37,263 nt of DNA, taken from the NCBI GenBank assembly GCA_947259095.1, contig CAMYLA010000034.1:1-37263 (forward strand), in the 5' to 3' direction. The DNA comes from an uncultured Acidimicrobiaceae bacterium (lineage in GTDB: Bacteria; Actinomycetota; Acidimicrobiia; Acidimicrobiales; SZUA-35). Made by a program: the position numbers and the translations under genes. Positions 1 through 6,862 of the stretch are shown one piece after another. The notes beneath the pieces were generated by a model that ran no database searches, had not been told where the DNA came from, and was given only the letters and a program-made list of their open reading frames with translations. Each line of letters opens with the position of its first letter. Within the stretch, counting starts at the first letter, position 1.

Positions 1-4
1 TCTC

Positions 5-23
5 CTGCTCACCATCTGCTCAC
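5..23. repeat. Paired CTGCTCAC repeat, left copy
   Basis: CTGCTCAC occurs at 5-12 and 16-23, an 11-bp repeat of the start point. The same pair with the same spacing occurs at 5466-5484, next to the tRNA-Lys gene. Such spaced short repeats resemble integrase or excisionase arm sites of integrated elements. That role is inference; no integrase is visible in the window. Confidence 0.4.
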
Positions 24-106
24 AGCGTGCAGTTCTACGATCCGTTGAAGTCCGTTGGGCTGAGACGGGACTCGGGGGATTGACGACGAGCGTACGCTCT
101 TGCGTC

Positions 107-508
107 TCAGTTGATGTCGTTGGTGTAGGCCGCCACAACTGGTGTCAGATCTCGCATTCCTTCGAACGGGTCGGTGCTGCTGGCCGCGGCGTTGATGTGG
201 GCCGAGACGACGGGCGTCAAGTCCACCATCAACTGGAAGGGGTGGGCCGCGCTGGTCGCAGCGGTGATTTGGGCGGACACGACGGGTGTCAGGTCTGACG
301 TTACCTGCAACGGATTGGCAGTGAGATCACCTGCCCCAAGTGTGGCAGTCGGTGTGCCGGCGAGGGAGAGGTTGGTCTGGGCGTCTTGGCGAGCTGGCGA
401 GGCCATGCTCAGAAACCCGACGCTGATAGCGATCGCCGCGGCCAGTGTCGCTGCGGCACGGATGAATCGAGGTGAGCGAAGGGTGTCATTGGTGGTCGCT
501 GTCATCAT
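107..508 (-). CDS. Small secreted protein with three 24-residue repeats
   Basis: No family is recognised. The 133-residue product starts with a short basic region and a hydrophobic stretch at about residues 16-36, as in a signal peptide or signal anchor. The mature part carries three tandem 24-residue repeats, each with the core DLTPVV at the same spacing, preceded by P(L/F)(Q/E). A good ribosome binding site (AAGGAG) lies upstream of two adjacent ATG codons at 508 and 505. The gene diverges from the large regulator gene at 672, and a 39-bp palindrome lies between them, so joint regulation is plausible. Location outside the membrane is inferred from the N-terminus. It could be a secreted peptide-like or wall-associated protein; the function is unknown. 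Confidence 0.6.
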   Translation of the reverse strand: MMTATTNDTLRSPRFIRAAATLAAAIAISVGFLSMASPARQDAQTNLSLAGTPTATLGAGDLTANPLQVTSDLTPVVSAQITAATSAAHPFQLMVDLTPVVSAHINAAASSTDPFEGMRDLTPVVAAYTNDIN

Positions 509-570
509 GGCGATTTCTCCTTATTGCGGTACCGGTTGGCTCGATGGACCTGGACGATGACCGGTAGCCA

Positions 571-609
571 GTTACACCAGCGCGCCAAGGCTTGGCGCGC
601 TGGTGTAAC
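571..609. promoter_or_regulatory. Perfect 39-bp palindrome in a divergent intergenic region
   Basis: A 19-nt arm, GTTACACCAGCGCGCCAAG, is followed by one G and then its exact reverse complement. The element lies 62 nt before the regulator start at 672 and 62 nt before the start of the divergent repeat-protein gene at 508. Both genes point away from it, so it is not a conventional terminator. An operator or a cruciform- or RNA-hairpin-forming control site is the most likely reading. It might also be a remnant of a mobile-element end. Confidence 0.75.
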
Positions 610-671
610 GACTCGTTGTCGAGAGCGAACAGCGCTACGTTCGGGGGAAGCCCGACGGGCTGGGAGGAGCC

Positions 672-3600
672 ATGAAGTTCGCCATTTGGGGCGAGGTTGG
701 TGCCGAGGGGCCCAACGGGTCGGTTCCGCTCGGTGGTCGACTGCGTTTGTTGTTGGCCGGGTTGTTGGCAGGCCGCAATGCCGAAGTGAGTCGCAACGAC
801 TTGATCGCCATTGTGTGGGGTGAGGAATCCGAACCGGTCAACGCCGAGGCCACCCTCCGCCAATACGTGTCGCGGTTGCGGAGAGCCCTGGCCGAGGCCG
901 AGGATGACGCCGACGCCCTGGTCACAACGACACCAAGTGGCTATCGGCTCGATGTAGACCGGTCCTGCGTCGATGCTGACGTGCTGGCTGATGCGGTTGC
1001 TGCGAGGACGCAGCCAGCCGATCTCCAAATGATGACGTCTGGCGACCCGTACGGCGCCTACTGCGAGGAGCGGTGGTGTCTGACCGAAGTCGAGCATCAA
1101 CGGCAGCTCGCAGCTGACGCACGAGATCTGCCCCTAGTGTCATCAACGATCCTGCCAACCGGCACGGTTACCTTCCTCTTGACCGACATAGAGAATTCGA
1201 CCGCCCAGTGGGATGCCAGCCAGGAGCTGATGGCCGAGGCGGTCGAGCGCTACGATGGAATAGTCCGGGCCGCCATTGATAGATACGGCGGCTACACGTT
1301 CTCGACCACGGGCCATGGGTTTGCCGCAGCTTTCGAACGCGTTGGCGATGCGGTCGAAAGTGCTGTCGAGGTACAACGAGCTCTCCAGGCCGAGCCATGG
1401 CCCGAGCCGATAGCCGTATTGGTCAGAATGGGGCTGCATACGGGTGAGGCTCAGGAACGTGATGGAGACTATTTCGGACCGGCAGTGAACCGCGCCGCTC
1501 GGCTGATGTCATGTGGTGCCGGCGGGCAGATCTTGGTTTCGTCCACCGCTGCGGCCCTGATCTCCGAGTACGAGCTCGAGCCCCTTGGCGAACACTGGCT
1601 GAAGGACCTGCGAACCCCTGACCGGGTGAGTCAGGTAGTCGCTGAAGGCCTAGACACGGACTTCCCACCGATCCGGAGCCTCCATGTCGTGCCCAACAAC
1701 CTGCCGGCGGTTGAAGAGACACTGATCGGTCGTGACGGTGACCGACAGATGGTGTCGTCGCTTCTCACAAACCACCGCCTGGTGACCGTCGTAGGGGTGG
1801 GCGGAATCGGCAAAACAAGACTCGCGCTGGATGTAGCGACGAGCGAAGTCCCGTCGTTTCCCGATGGTGCCTGGTGGTGCGAGCTAGCTCCGTGCTCCGA
1901 CGCCGAAGCAGTACTGCAGACCGTTGCTCGCGTTGTCGGCGCACGTCAGCGGCCAGGAGCTTCTATGGCGCAGAGTGTCGCTGAGTACTGCCGTCACCGT
2001 CAGCTGCTGTTAGTTCTCGACAACTGCGAACATGTTCTTGACACGGCCGCCTCATTGGCCGAGCTGATCGCCGACACGGGGTCATCGTCCTCAATTCTGG
2101 CTACGAGCCGCGAGGCCCTCGGGTGCCCAGGCGAGCAGACCTACCCCCTCGCCTCACTTGCGGTCGACGGTGAGCACCCTGCCGCAACGGAGCTGTTCCT
2201 ACGCCGCGCTTCTGAACTCACGCCGAATCGAGAATGGGCCGTGTCCGACGTCGCGGCCATCCACCGGATCTGCCGACGCCTGGACGGTATCCCATTGGCG
2301 ATTGAGCTCGCCGCCAGCCGAGTGCGATCGCTTTCAGTCACGGCGCTCGAAGGGCGGCTCAATCGAGTGTTCCAGGTCCTCAGGGGTGGACGACGCCGAA
2401 TCGAGAGACACCGAACGCTCCAGGCAGCAATCGACTGGTCCTATGACGCCCTGGAGCCCACTCACGCGCTGTGCTTCGACCGCCTCGCCGTGTTCGCCGG
2501 CGGATGGACCCTGGAAGCGGCGGAGGCCATCGTTGCCGATGACGAACACATCGACGAGATCGAAGTGCTGGACATCCTCGATGACCTCATAGCCAAGAGC
2601 CTGGTCACGGTAGACCACAGCCGACTCCACCAGACCCGGTATCGACTTCTGGAGCCACTGCGCCAATTCGCCGAAGACCACCTCGCCAACCGACGCGAGG
2701 CCGACCAGCTTCGCGGCGTCCACAGCGTGTACTACACGAACTGGGCCGAGGCTTGGGACGATAGAAGCTGGAACGATGAGCTGGCGTGGCGAGTCGCCAT
2801 CGAGACTGAACAAGCCAACCTTCGCGCCGCTGTCCGATGGGCCGTAGAGGTAGAAGATGCGGATCATGCGCTCCGCCTCGTGATAGCGCTCGACCGCGCA
2901 ATCGCTCCGTTCATGTTTCTCGAGATCGGCGATTGGGGTGCTATTGCTTCGAGCATTCCCAGCGCAGGGAATCATCCCCTAGGACCGGTCGTGGCGGGGT
3001 TGTCGGTTCCGTCGTTCTTGTGGCGAGGTGATCTCGAAACAGCGGTCGATCTGGTGGAGCGAGCTACGGCCATGCCCACCTATGACCCGACCGCGCATCA
3101 CTCAAGCATCGCTCGGGCCATGGTCGAATACCACATCTCAAGAGACCGCGAGGCTGCTCAGGCAATCGTGAACAGGATTGAGCCTCGAACATTGGCCGAG
3201 CACCTCGAACGCTCATGGGTCCGGTGCGGATGGTTCCCCGACCACCCCGAAGCTGAATCAGACTTGGAGACCCTGCGCAAGATCGTCGAGCAGACGAACA
3301 GCACTATTGCCAAGATCCACTACGATCAGGCACAAACCTGGGTCTTGCTGCAACGCGATAACCGCGTCATGGCTGCTGAATACGCACGGAGGGCGATCCA
3401 CAACGCGCAGCGAATCGGGGCGCGATTCTCCCTGCGCAGGAGCGTCGCGTCTCTCGGGCTCAGTGCAGGAACGACAGGCGGCTTGTCGAGAGACGAACTC
3501 CGGCTCATCTCGCAGAGTCTCGAAGAGCAGCGAGATGCTGGCCAAGAGGCGGACCAATGGCTCGTCCTGATCACCGCCGCGGTCGTACTCTGGCGCCACG

Positions 3601-3824
3601 GCCGGAACCGTCTCGCAGCGCGGATCTACCGCGCCGCGAGTGCAAGTCCCTGGGGTGGCGGCTACAACATGAACCACCTCGCGAAACTGCATCCCGGCAT
3701 CGACACCTACCTCGATCCCGCAGAACCCCCCGCATCACTCGAAGAGTTGGTCGACCACGCCCTGGCCGAGATGCCAAGCGTCGTCGAAGCTCTCAATAAC
3801 CCGATCGATGGTCTCTCAACCTAA
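672..3824 (+). CDS. wHTH / class III cyclase-like / STAND ATPase regulator
   Basis: This 1050-residue cytoplasmic regulator has four parts. Residues 1-95 form an OmpR/SARP-type winged helix. Residues about 164-300 form a class III nucleotidyl cyclase domain (GTVTFLLTDIENS at its start). A STAND/NB-ARC ATPase follows, with P-loop GVGGIGKT near residue 376, Walker B LLLVLDN and the GIPLAIELAA motif. The C-terminal part is helical and TPR-like. The first metal-binding Asp of the cyclase (LTDIE) is present, but the usual second one (TTGDGF) is His (TTGHGF), so catalysis is doubtful and the domain may instead sense a ligand. The ATG at 672 follows a strong GGAGGAG. In this family, STAND proteins act as ligand-gated, ATP-dependent switches. 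The target genes are unknown; the divergent gene and the palindrome beside it are obvious candidates. Confidence 0.88.
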   Translation: MKFAIWGEVGAEGPNGSVPLGGRLRLLLAGLLAGRNAEVSRNDLIAIVWGEESEPVNAEATLRQYVSRLRRALAEAEDDADALVTTTPSGYRLDVDRSCVDADVLADAVAARTQPADLQMMTSGDPYGAYCEERWCLTEVEHQRQLAADARDLPLVSSTILPTGTVTFLLTDIENSTAQWDASQELMAEAVERYDGIVRAAIDRYGGYTFSTTGHGFAAAFERVGDAVESAVEVQRALQAEPWPEPIAVLVRMGLHTGEAQERDGDYFGPAVNRAARLMSCGAGGQILVSSTAAALISEYELEPLGEHWLKDLRTPDRVSQVVAEGLDTDFPPIRSLHVVPNNLPAVEETLIGRDGDRQMVSSLLTNHRLVTVVGVGGIGKTRLALDVATSEVPSFPDGAWWCELAPCSDAEAVLQTVARVVGARQRPGASMAQSVAEYCRHRQLLLVLDNCEHVLDTAASLAELIADTGSSSSILATSREALGCPGEQTYPLASLAVDGEHPAATELFLRRASELTPNREWAVSDVAAIHRICRRLDGIPLAIELAASRVRSLSVTALEGRLNRVFQVLRGGRRRIERHRTLQAAIDWSYDALEPTHALCFDRLAVFAGGWTLEAAEAIVADDEHIDEIEVLDILDDLIAKSLVTVDHSRLHQTRYRLLEPLRQFAEDHLANRREADQLRGVHSVYYTNWAEAWDDRSWNDELAWRVAIETEQANLRAAVRWAVEVEDADHALRLVIALDRAIAPFMFLEIGDWGAIASSIPSAGNHPLGPVVAGLSVPSFLWRGDLETAVDLVERATAMPTYDPTAHHSSIARAMVEYHISRDREAAQAIVNRIEPRTLAEHLERSWVRCGWFPDHPEAESDLETLRKIVEQTNSTIAKIHYDQAQTWVLLQRDNRVMAAEYARRAIHNAQRIGARFSLRRSVASLGLSAGTTGGLSRDELRLISQSLEEQRDAGQEADQWLVLITAAVVLWRHGRNRLAARIYRAASASPWGGGYNMNHLAKLHPGIDTYLDPAEPPASLEELVDHALAEMPSVVEALNNPIDGLST

Positions 3825-4201
3825 CAGCGCGGAACACCCAGCCTGCCAAGACCACGCGGACCCCTAGACCCCGCCCAAAGGCGAAGCGCCCCTAAAGGAG
3901 GGATCTCAGAGATCCCAGCGCCTGCTGCCGCGTGTTGGGAATCACTCTCAAGGTTGGGTGACTGCGAGAAGTTCAGGTAGAAGGCAACCGATGCCAGGGC
4001 AAGGACGGCAACAGCTGCACTGGTGACAAGAGTCCAGCGGGTACCCGATGGGTGCTTCCCCGTGAGCTCGGGCCGAGATCCATTGACTGCCAGTTGGGAC
4101 AGGCGATCGATGATGCGACGCAGGGCCAACTCGTCGACATCGGAGTCACGGAACTGACTCATATCGAGTCGGCCGTCAGTTTGGCGCACAAGTTCAGTCA
4201 T
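3821..4201 (-). pseudogene. Anti-sigma-like membrane protein with aberrant C-terminus
   Basis: The 126-residue frame encodes a soluble N-terminus of about 55 residues, one membrane segment at about 57-75 (TLVTSAAVAVLALASVAFYL) and a short outer part. This layout is typical of small regulatory partners encoded directly after ECF sigma genes. Its ATG at 4201 overlaps the end of the sigma-factor remnant (ATGACTGA), which supports a former sigma/anti-sigma operon. After about residue 95 the frame runs through an inverted repeat and low-complexity GC sequence and overlaps the 3' end of the convergent regulator gene by four bases. I infer that the native 3' part was lost. The assignment rests on topology and context rather than on a recognised domain. 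Confidence 0.45.
3900..3916. terminator. Short perfect inverted repeat after the regulator gene
   Basis: GGGATCTC and GAGATCCC flank a single A, 76 nt beyond the stop of the large regulator gene. A second GC-rich stretch precedes it. No T-run is seen, so a terminator role is only possible. The element lies inside the reading frame of the minus-strand membrane protein, which suggests that the 3' end of that gene is not native. Confidence 0.35.
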
Positions 4202-4543
4202 TGGGCACCTCCAGTAGGCGTCGCAGAGCTTGCCGCAAGCGAAAGACTCTGGACTTGACGGTTGACACGCTTACCGTCTGAATCTCTGCTATTTCAGCGT
4301 AGGGCAGGCCGACCAGGTCCGCGAGCACGAGAGTGACTCTGTAGTCGTAGGGCAGCTGATTCAAGGCTCAACGGGTTGTCATCCGAGACACTGCGACCGA
4401 TTCTGGGCCGTCGCTCGAGTCCGAGAAGGGTGGCTCTTCCAGCTCACTTGGTTCGGGCGCACGTCTTCTGTACACGCGGGCGATCCGGTCATCAATACCC
4501 GCTCGCATAGGAGGTTGATTGACATGGCGGGACTGTCGGACCC
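4194..4543 (-). pseudogene. Decayed ECF-type sigma-70 factor
   Basis: From 4367 down to 4194 the minus strand encodes a clear sigma region 4: LNQLPYDYRVTLVLADLVG, then LPYAEIAEI and VSTVKSRVFRLRQALRRLL. An in-frame TGA at 4370-4368 interrupts the gene. Upstream of that stop, the same frame reads as the acidic linker between regions 2 and 4 (YRRRAPEPSELEEPPFSD). Still further upstream, the end of region 2 (GSDSPAMSINLL) is in another frame, so at least one frameshift is also present. No intact region 2 was found up to 4676. The remnant overlaps the anti-sigma-like gene that follows. It cannot make a working sigma factor unless the sequence carries errors at these two places. Confidence 0.6.
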
Positions 4544-4881
4544 GACTGCGCCACGCCCGTGACTCGCTGGCCCTCCTCCGAAATTCCCACACGGATACAA
4601 GGCTATCGATCGAGCTCAAACCGTCGGGATCTACCGAAGTCACCTCCATGTGTATTGGGGCCGAGAATGGCACCAAAGGTTGCGAGATCGGCAGATTTCA
4701 TCTTCGGCTTGCAACATGATCGTGGGCCGTTCGGTGCGAGACCAGTGCTACGCGAAAGGTTGCGAGATTCCTCTGCTGCAACCATCGCGACTCCCTCCCG
4801 GACCTCTCCAATTGCCGACCAACACCCGCAAGCTGCGGGACACCGACGAGGCCTCGGGTAGGCCAAAGGAGACCCCCTGCC
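4544..4881. other. Gene-poor stretch with a short direct repeat
   Basis: No convincing gene is seen on either strand. AAAGGTTGCGAGAT occurs twice, at 4675-4688 and 4755-4768, and each copy is followed by a GCAAC that can pair with its GTTGC. A 12-nt inverted match to the first copy (GCCGATCTCGCA) lies at 5568-5579, right beside the 3' end of the tRNA-Lys gene. These could be recombination or regulatory sites of a degraded element; their role is unknown. Confidence 0.4.
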
Positions 4882-5070
4882 ATGAGTAGAACAACGATCC
4901 CGACTCTTGACCGCAACGGAGATCTGGACACGGAACACGTGGAAAGACCCACTCGTACCCAACATGACTCAGGGCTTCATCGACGAGAACCAGTGGTTGT
5001 AGCTGCTTCTGTCCTTGCACTAGCGGAGTCAGTGTTGGCTGTGCTGGTTGGGTTCGAGATCGGACGATGA
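4882..5070 (+). CDS. Small membrane protein, possible phage holin subunit
   Basis: The 62-residue product has a charged N-terminal half and one hydrophobic segment at about residues 37-58 (VVVAASVLALAESVLAVLVG). The ATG at 4882 follows AAAGGAG with an 11-nt gap. Its stop overlaps the start of the next small membrane gene (ATGA), which implies coupled translation. Two tiny overlapping membrane genes in a degraded, tRNA-adjacent region resemble the holin pairs of actinobacteriophage lysis cassettes. No lysin is present, so this rests on size, topology and arrangement only. Confidence 0.5.
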   Translation: MSRTTIPTLDRNGDLDTEHVERPTRTQHDSGLHRREPVVVAASVLALAESVLAVLVGFEIGR

Positions 5071-5174
5071 CTGATCAGCAGATTGCTCTGTTGCAGGGCC
5101 TGATCGTCTCCGTTGTAGCCGTCAGCGGACTCATCGTGCGCAATGTCGTTTCACCGACCAAGGTCAGCACCTGA
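5067..5174 (+). CDS. 35-residue membrane peptide coupled to the preceding gene
   Basis: The ATG at 5067 lies inside the stop of the preceding gene (ATGA). The product is 35 residues: a short polar start (MTDQQIALLQ), one membrane segment (GLIVSVVAVSGLIV) and a tail ending RNVVSPTKVST. A short N-out or N-in helix with a basic tail is common in phage small holin-like proteins. No family can be assigned. The strict overlap and uninterrupted hydrophobic segment support a real gene. Confidence 0.45.
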   Translation: MTDQQIALLQGLIVSVVAVSGLIVRNVVSPTKVST

Positions 5175-5580
5175 CCTCGTCGGTGGCGGCCGAGTTGTTG
5201 ACGCCTGCCCCGCTGAGGTCGCCGCGGTCAACAACACGGATGTCCACTGTATGTGCCATCCCGCCAGCCGGTCGACAGCTGACTTCGCCTTGCCTCATCC
5301 GAATGCGGTGGCAACGACATCTGCTGTCACTCTGTCGAGGGCTACGAGGAGCTGGACGACGAGTTGCGTAACGAACTGCAGCTGAAGCCGGATATGGATT
5401 GTCGACCAGACCGAGTGAGAACACCGACAGGACTCCATCGTCGGCTGAGCGTCGGCTGAGCGCATCTGCTCACAACCTGCTCACAACCGTGGGCGATTGG
5501 CCGGGATGGGCGGGATCAAGCAGTACAGGTCGGCACGGTCGACCCGCTCGAAAAGGGCCCTTCTGGAGCCGATCTCGCAG
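5175..5580. other. Gene-poor stretch between the small membrane genes and tRNA-Lys
   Basis: No convincing gene is seen. Short open frames here lack ribosome binding sites and recognisable composition. A fragment on the plus strand at about 5300-5400 reads as a short Cys-containing acidic segment (VEGYEELDDELRNELQL), perhaps the tail of a lost gene. The right part carries a tandem CGGCTGAGCG (about 5444-5462) and the paired CTGCTCAC repeat. Confidence 0.4.
5466..5484. repeat. Paired CTGCTCAC repeat, right copy
   Basis: CTGCTCAC occurs at 5466-5473 and 5477-5484, with the same 11-bp offset as the pair at 5-23. The two pairs bracket the accessory stretch. This copy lies about 100 nt from the 3' end of tRNA-Lys, where arm-type integrase sites would be expected. 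The role is inferred. Confidence 0.4.
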
Positions 5581-5655
5581 TGCCCCCGGTGGGATTCGAA
5601 CCCACGACCAATGGATTAAAAGTCCACTGCGCTAACCAGGCTGCGCCACAGGGGC
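5581..5655 (-). tRNA. tRNA-Lys (anticodon UUU)
   Basis: Read on the minus strand, the 75-nt sequence folds into a full cloverleaf. The acceptor arms are GCCCCTG and CGGGGGC, with one U-G pair; the D-stem is GCGC/GCGC; the anticodon stem has the loop CTTTTAA; and the T-arm is GTGGG TTCGAAT CCCAC. The anticodon TTT specifies lysine. The discriminator base is A, and CCA is not encoded. The 3' end faces the accessory stretch on the left, the usual orientation for elements integrated at tRNA genes. Confidence 0.95.
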
Positions 5656-5759
5656 GGAGTCGAGGGTAGCGGCCGGAGCCGGCGAATGGCTGCGCTTTTC
5701 GGAGGTGGAGACGGCTGTTTTGGCCAAGTGCTGCCCACTTCGTTGATGCTGCTGCCAAC

Positions 5760-6845
5760 ATGGGGGCGATGATTCGTGCCTGGCCGCCACTGCTGCGAGC
5801 CCGATCGGTGTTGGCGATGCTGGCGGTGGCCATCGTTCCGGTCGCCTGTGGTGAGGTTGTGCCGCCCGAAGCCTATTCGCCAACGACATCGACCACTGCG
5901 GTCGATGGGGGCCAACAGGAAACCCCTTCACCGGTCGACAGTCAACCGGAGCCGGTGGCCGGGCTGGAGGGTTTCGTGCCGACACCGGAGCCCGGCTACG
6001 TGCCGACGCTGCTGGTCAGCGGCGACAGGTTCGTTCTCGCAGTGGAAAGTCAGCAGTCGACACCGCTTGTGGGCACCCTGGCCGATCTCGACACCATACG
6101 TGTGGTCGACGATCTGGGTGGCGGCCTCGTCACCCAGGGCGCCGGAGGACCGGTCGTCTACCGGCAGGCCCAGGGCGACCCCGAGGTCCTCGACGACTCC
6201 GGCGCCAGGCTGCTCGATGTCGGGTATTGGGCCGGGTCGCCTCGGGCCTTTGTCGAAGTGGGTTCTGGCCGGGTCGATTGGATCCAGCTCGCCGAGCGAA
6301 CGGGCAGCGACCGGGTGCGAGAGACCCACCTCGAGCTGGCCGATGACGAGGAGATCGTGTCGTTCGCGGCCAGCCGGGACATCCAGGCGGCGATCATCCA
6401 GGACGATGGTTGCGGTCAGCTTCGCTTCTACAACTCCGAAGGCCAGCCACTTTCGTATCCCGGGCCAACCGAGCCGGAGTGCGTCTTCCCCGGTCGCCCG
6501 GTCTATGGGGCGGTCGCGCTGAGCCCGGACGGCGACGCGGTGGTCTACACGATCGTCAGCTATCGAGGCGACGGAACCGAGGAGGTCACCGAGCTGGTGG
6601 CTCGTGAGCTGCGGGCCGGCTCGAACCTGTTCTTCACTCGACGCATCGGCGAGGACCTCGACGTGGTTGCGTCGCTGGCCTTCGACGGTAAGCGGGCAGC
6701 GTATCTGAAGAAGTCACAGGGATCGGACTCGGTGACCCTCCTCGATCTCACGGTCGACAGTCTCGAGGACCCGGTGGACCTGATCGATGCCGGCACCATC
6801 TACTCGGTTTCGTTCGCCAGGATCCCGGTTGCCCCGGTTGGCTAG
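5760..6845 (+). CDS. Predicted lipoprotein with beta-propeller-like repeats
   Basis: The 361-residue product has a positively charged start, a hydrophobic segment and a lipobox-like site (VPVAC) near residue 30. A Thr/Ser/Pro-rich linker follows. It is therefore probably exported and lipid-anchored. The rest has spaced segments such as ALSPDGDAVVYTI and LAFDGKRAAYL, typical of WD40/TolB-type beta-propeller blades, and little else that can be recognised. Start codons at 5760 and 5769 are both possible. The next gene begins 17 nt downstream, so the two may be co-transcribed. A sensory or scaffold role at the cell surface is inferred. Confidence 0.7.
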   Translation: MGAMIRAWPPLLRARSVLAMLAVAIVPVACGEVVPPEAYSPTTSTTAVDGGQQETPSPVDSQPEPVAGLEGFVPTPEPGYVPTLLVSGDRFVLAVESQQSTPLVGTLADLDTIRVVDDLGGGLVTQGAGGPVVYRQAQGDPEVLDDSGARLLDVGYWAGSPRAFVEVGSGRVDWIQLAERTGSDRVRETHLELADDEEIVSFAASRDIQAAIIQDDGCGQLRFYNSEGQPLSYPGPTEPECVFPGRPVYGAVALSPDGDAVVYTIVSYRGDGTEEVTELVARELRAGSNLFFTRRIGEDLDVVASLAFDGKRAAYLKKSQGSDSVTLLDLTVDSLEDPVDLIDAGTIYSVSFARIPVAPVG

Positions 6846-6862
6846 GGGCTACAGTCGATCCG

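Noticed and set aside
5183..5371. 62-codon plus-strand frame after the holin-like pair
   Set aside because: No ribosome binding site, Arg/Pro-rich composition and several overlapping alternatives.
1..5580. Second copy of the tRNA-Lys 3' end as an attachment site
   Set aside because: I searched by eye for the T-arm and anticodon-arm sequence and found none; it would have to lie left of the window.
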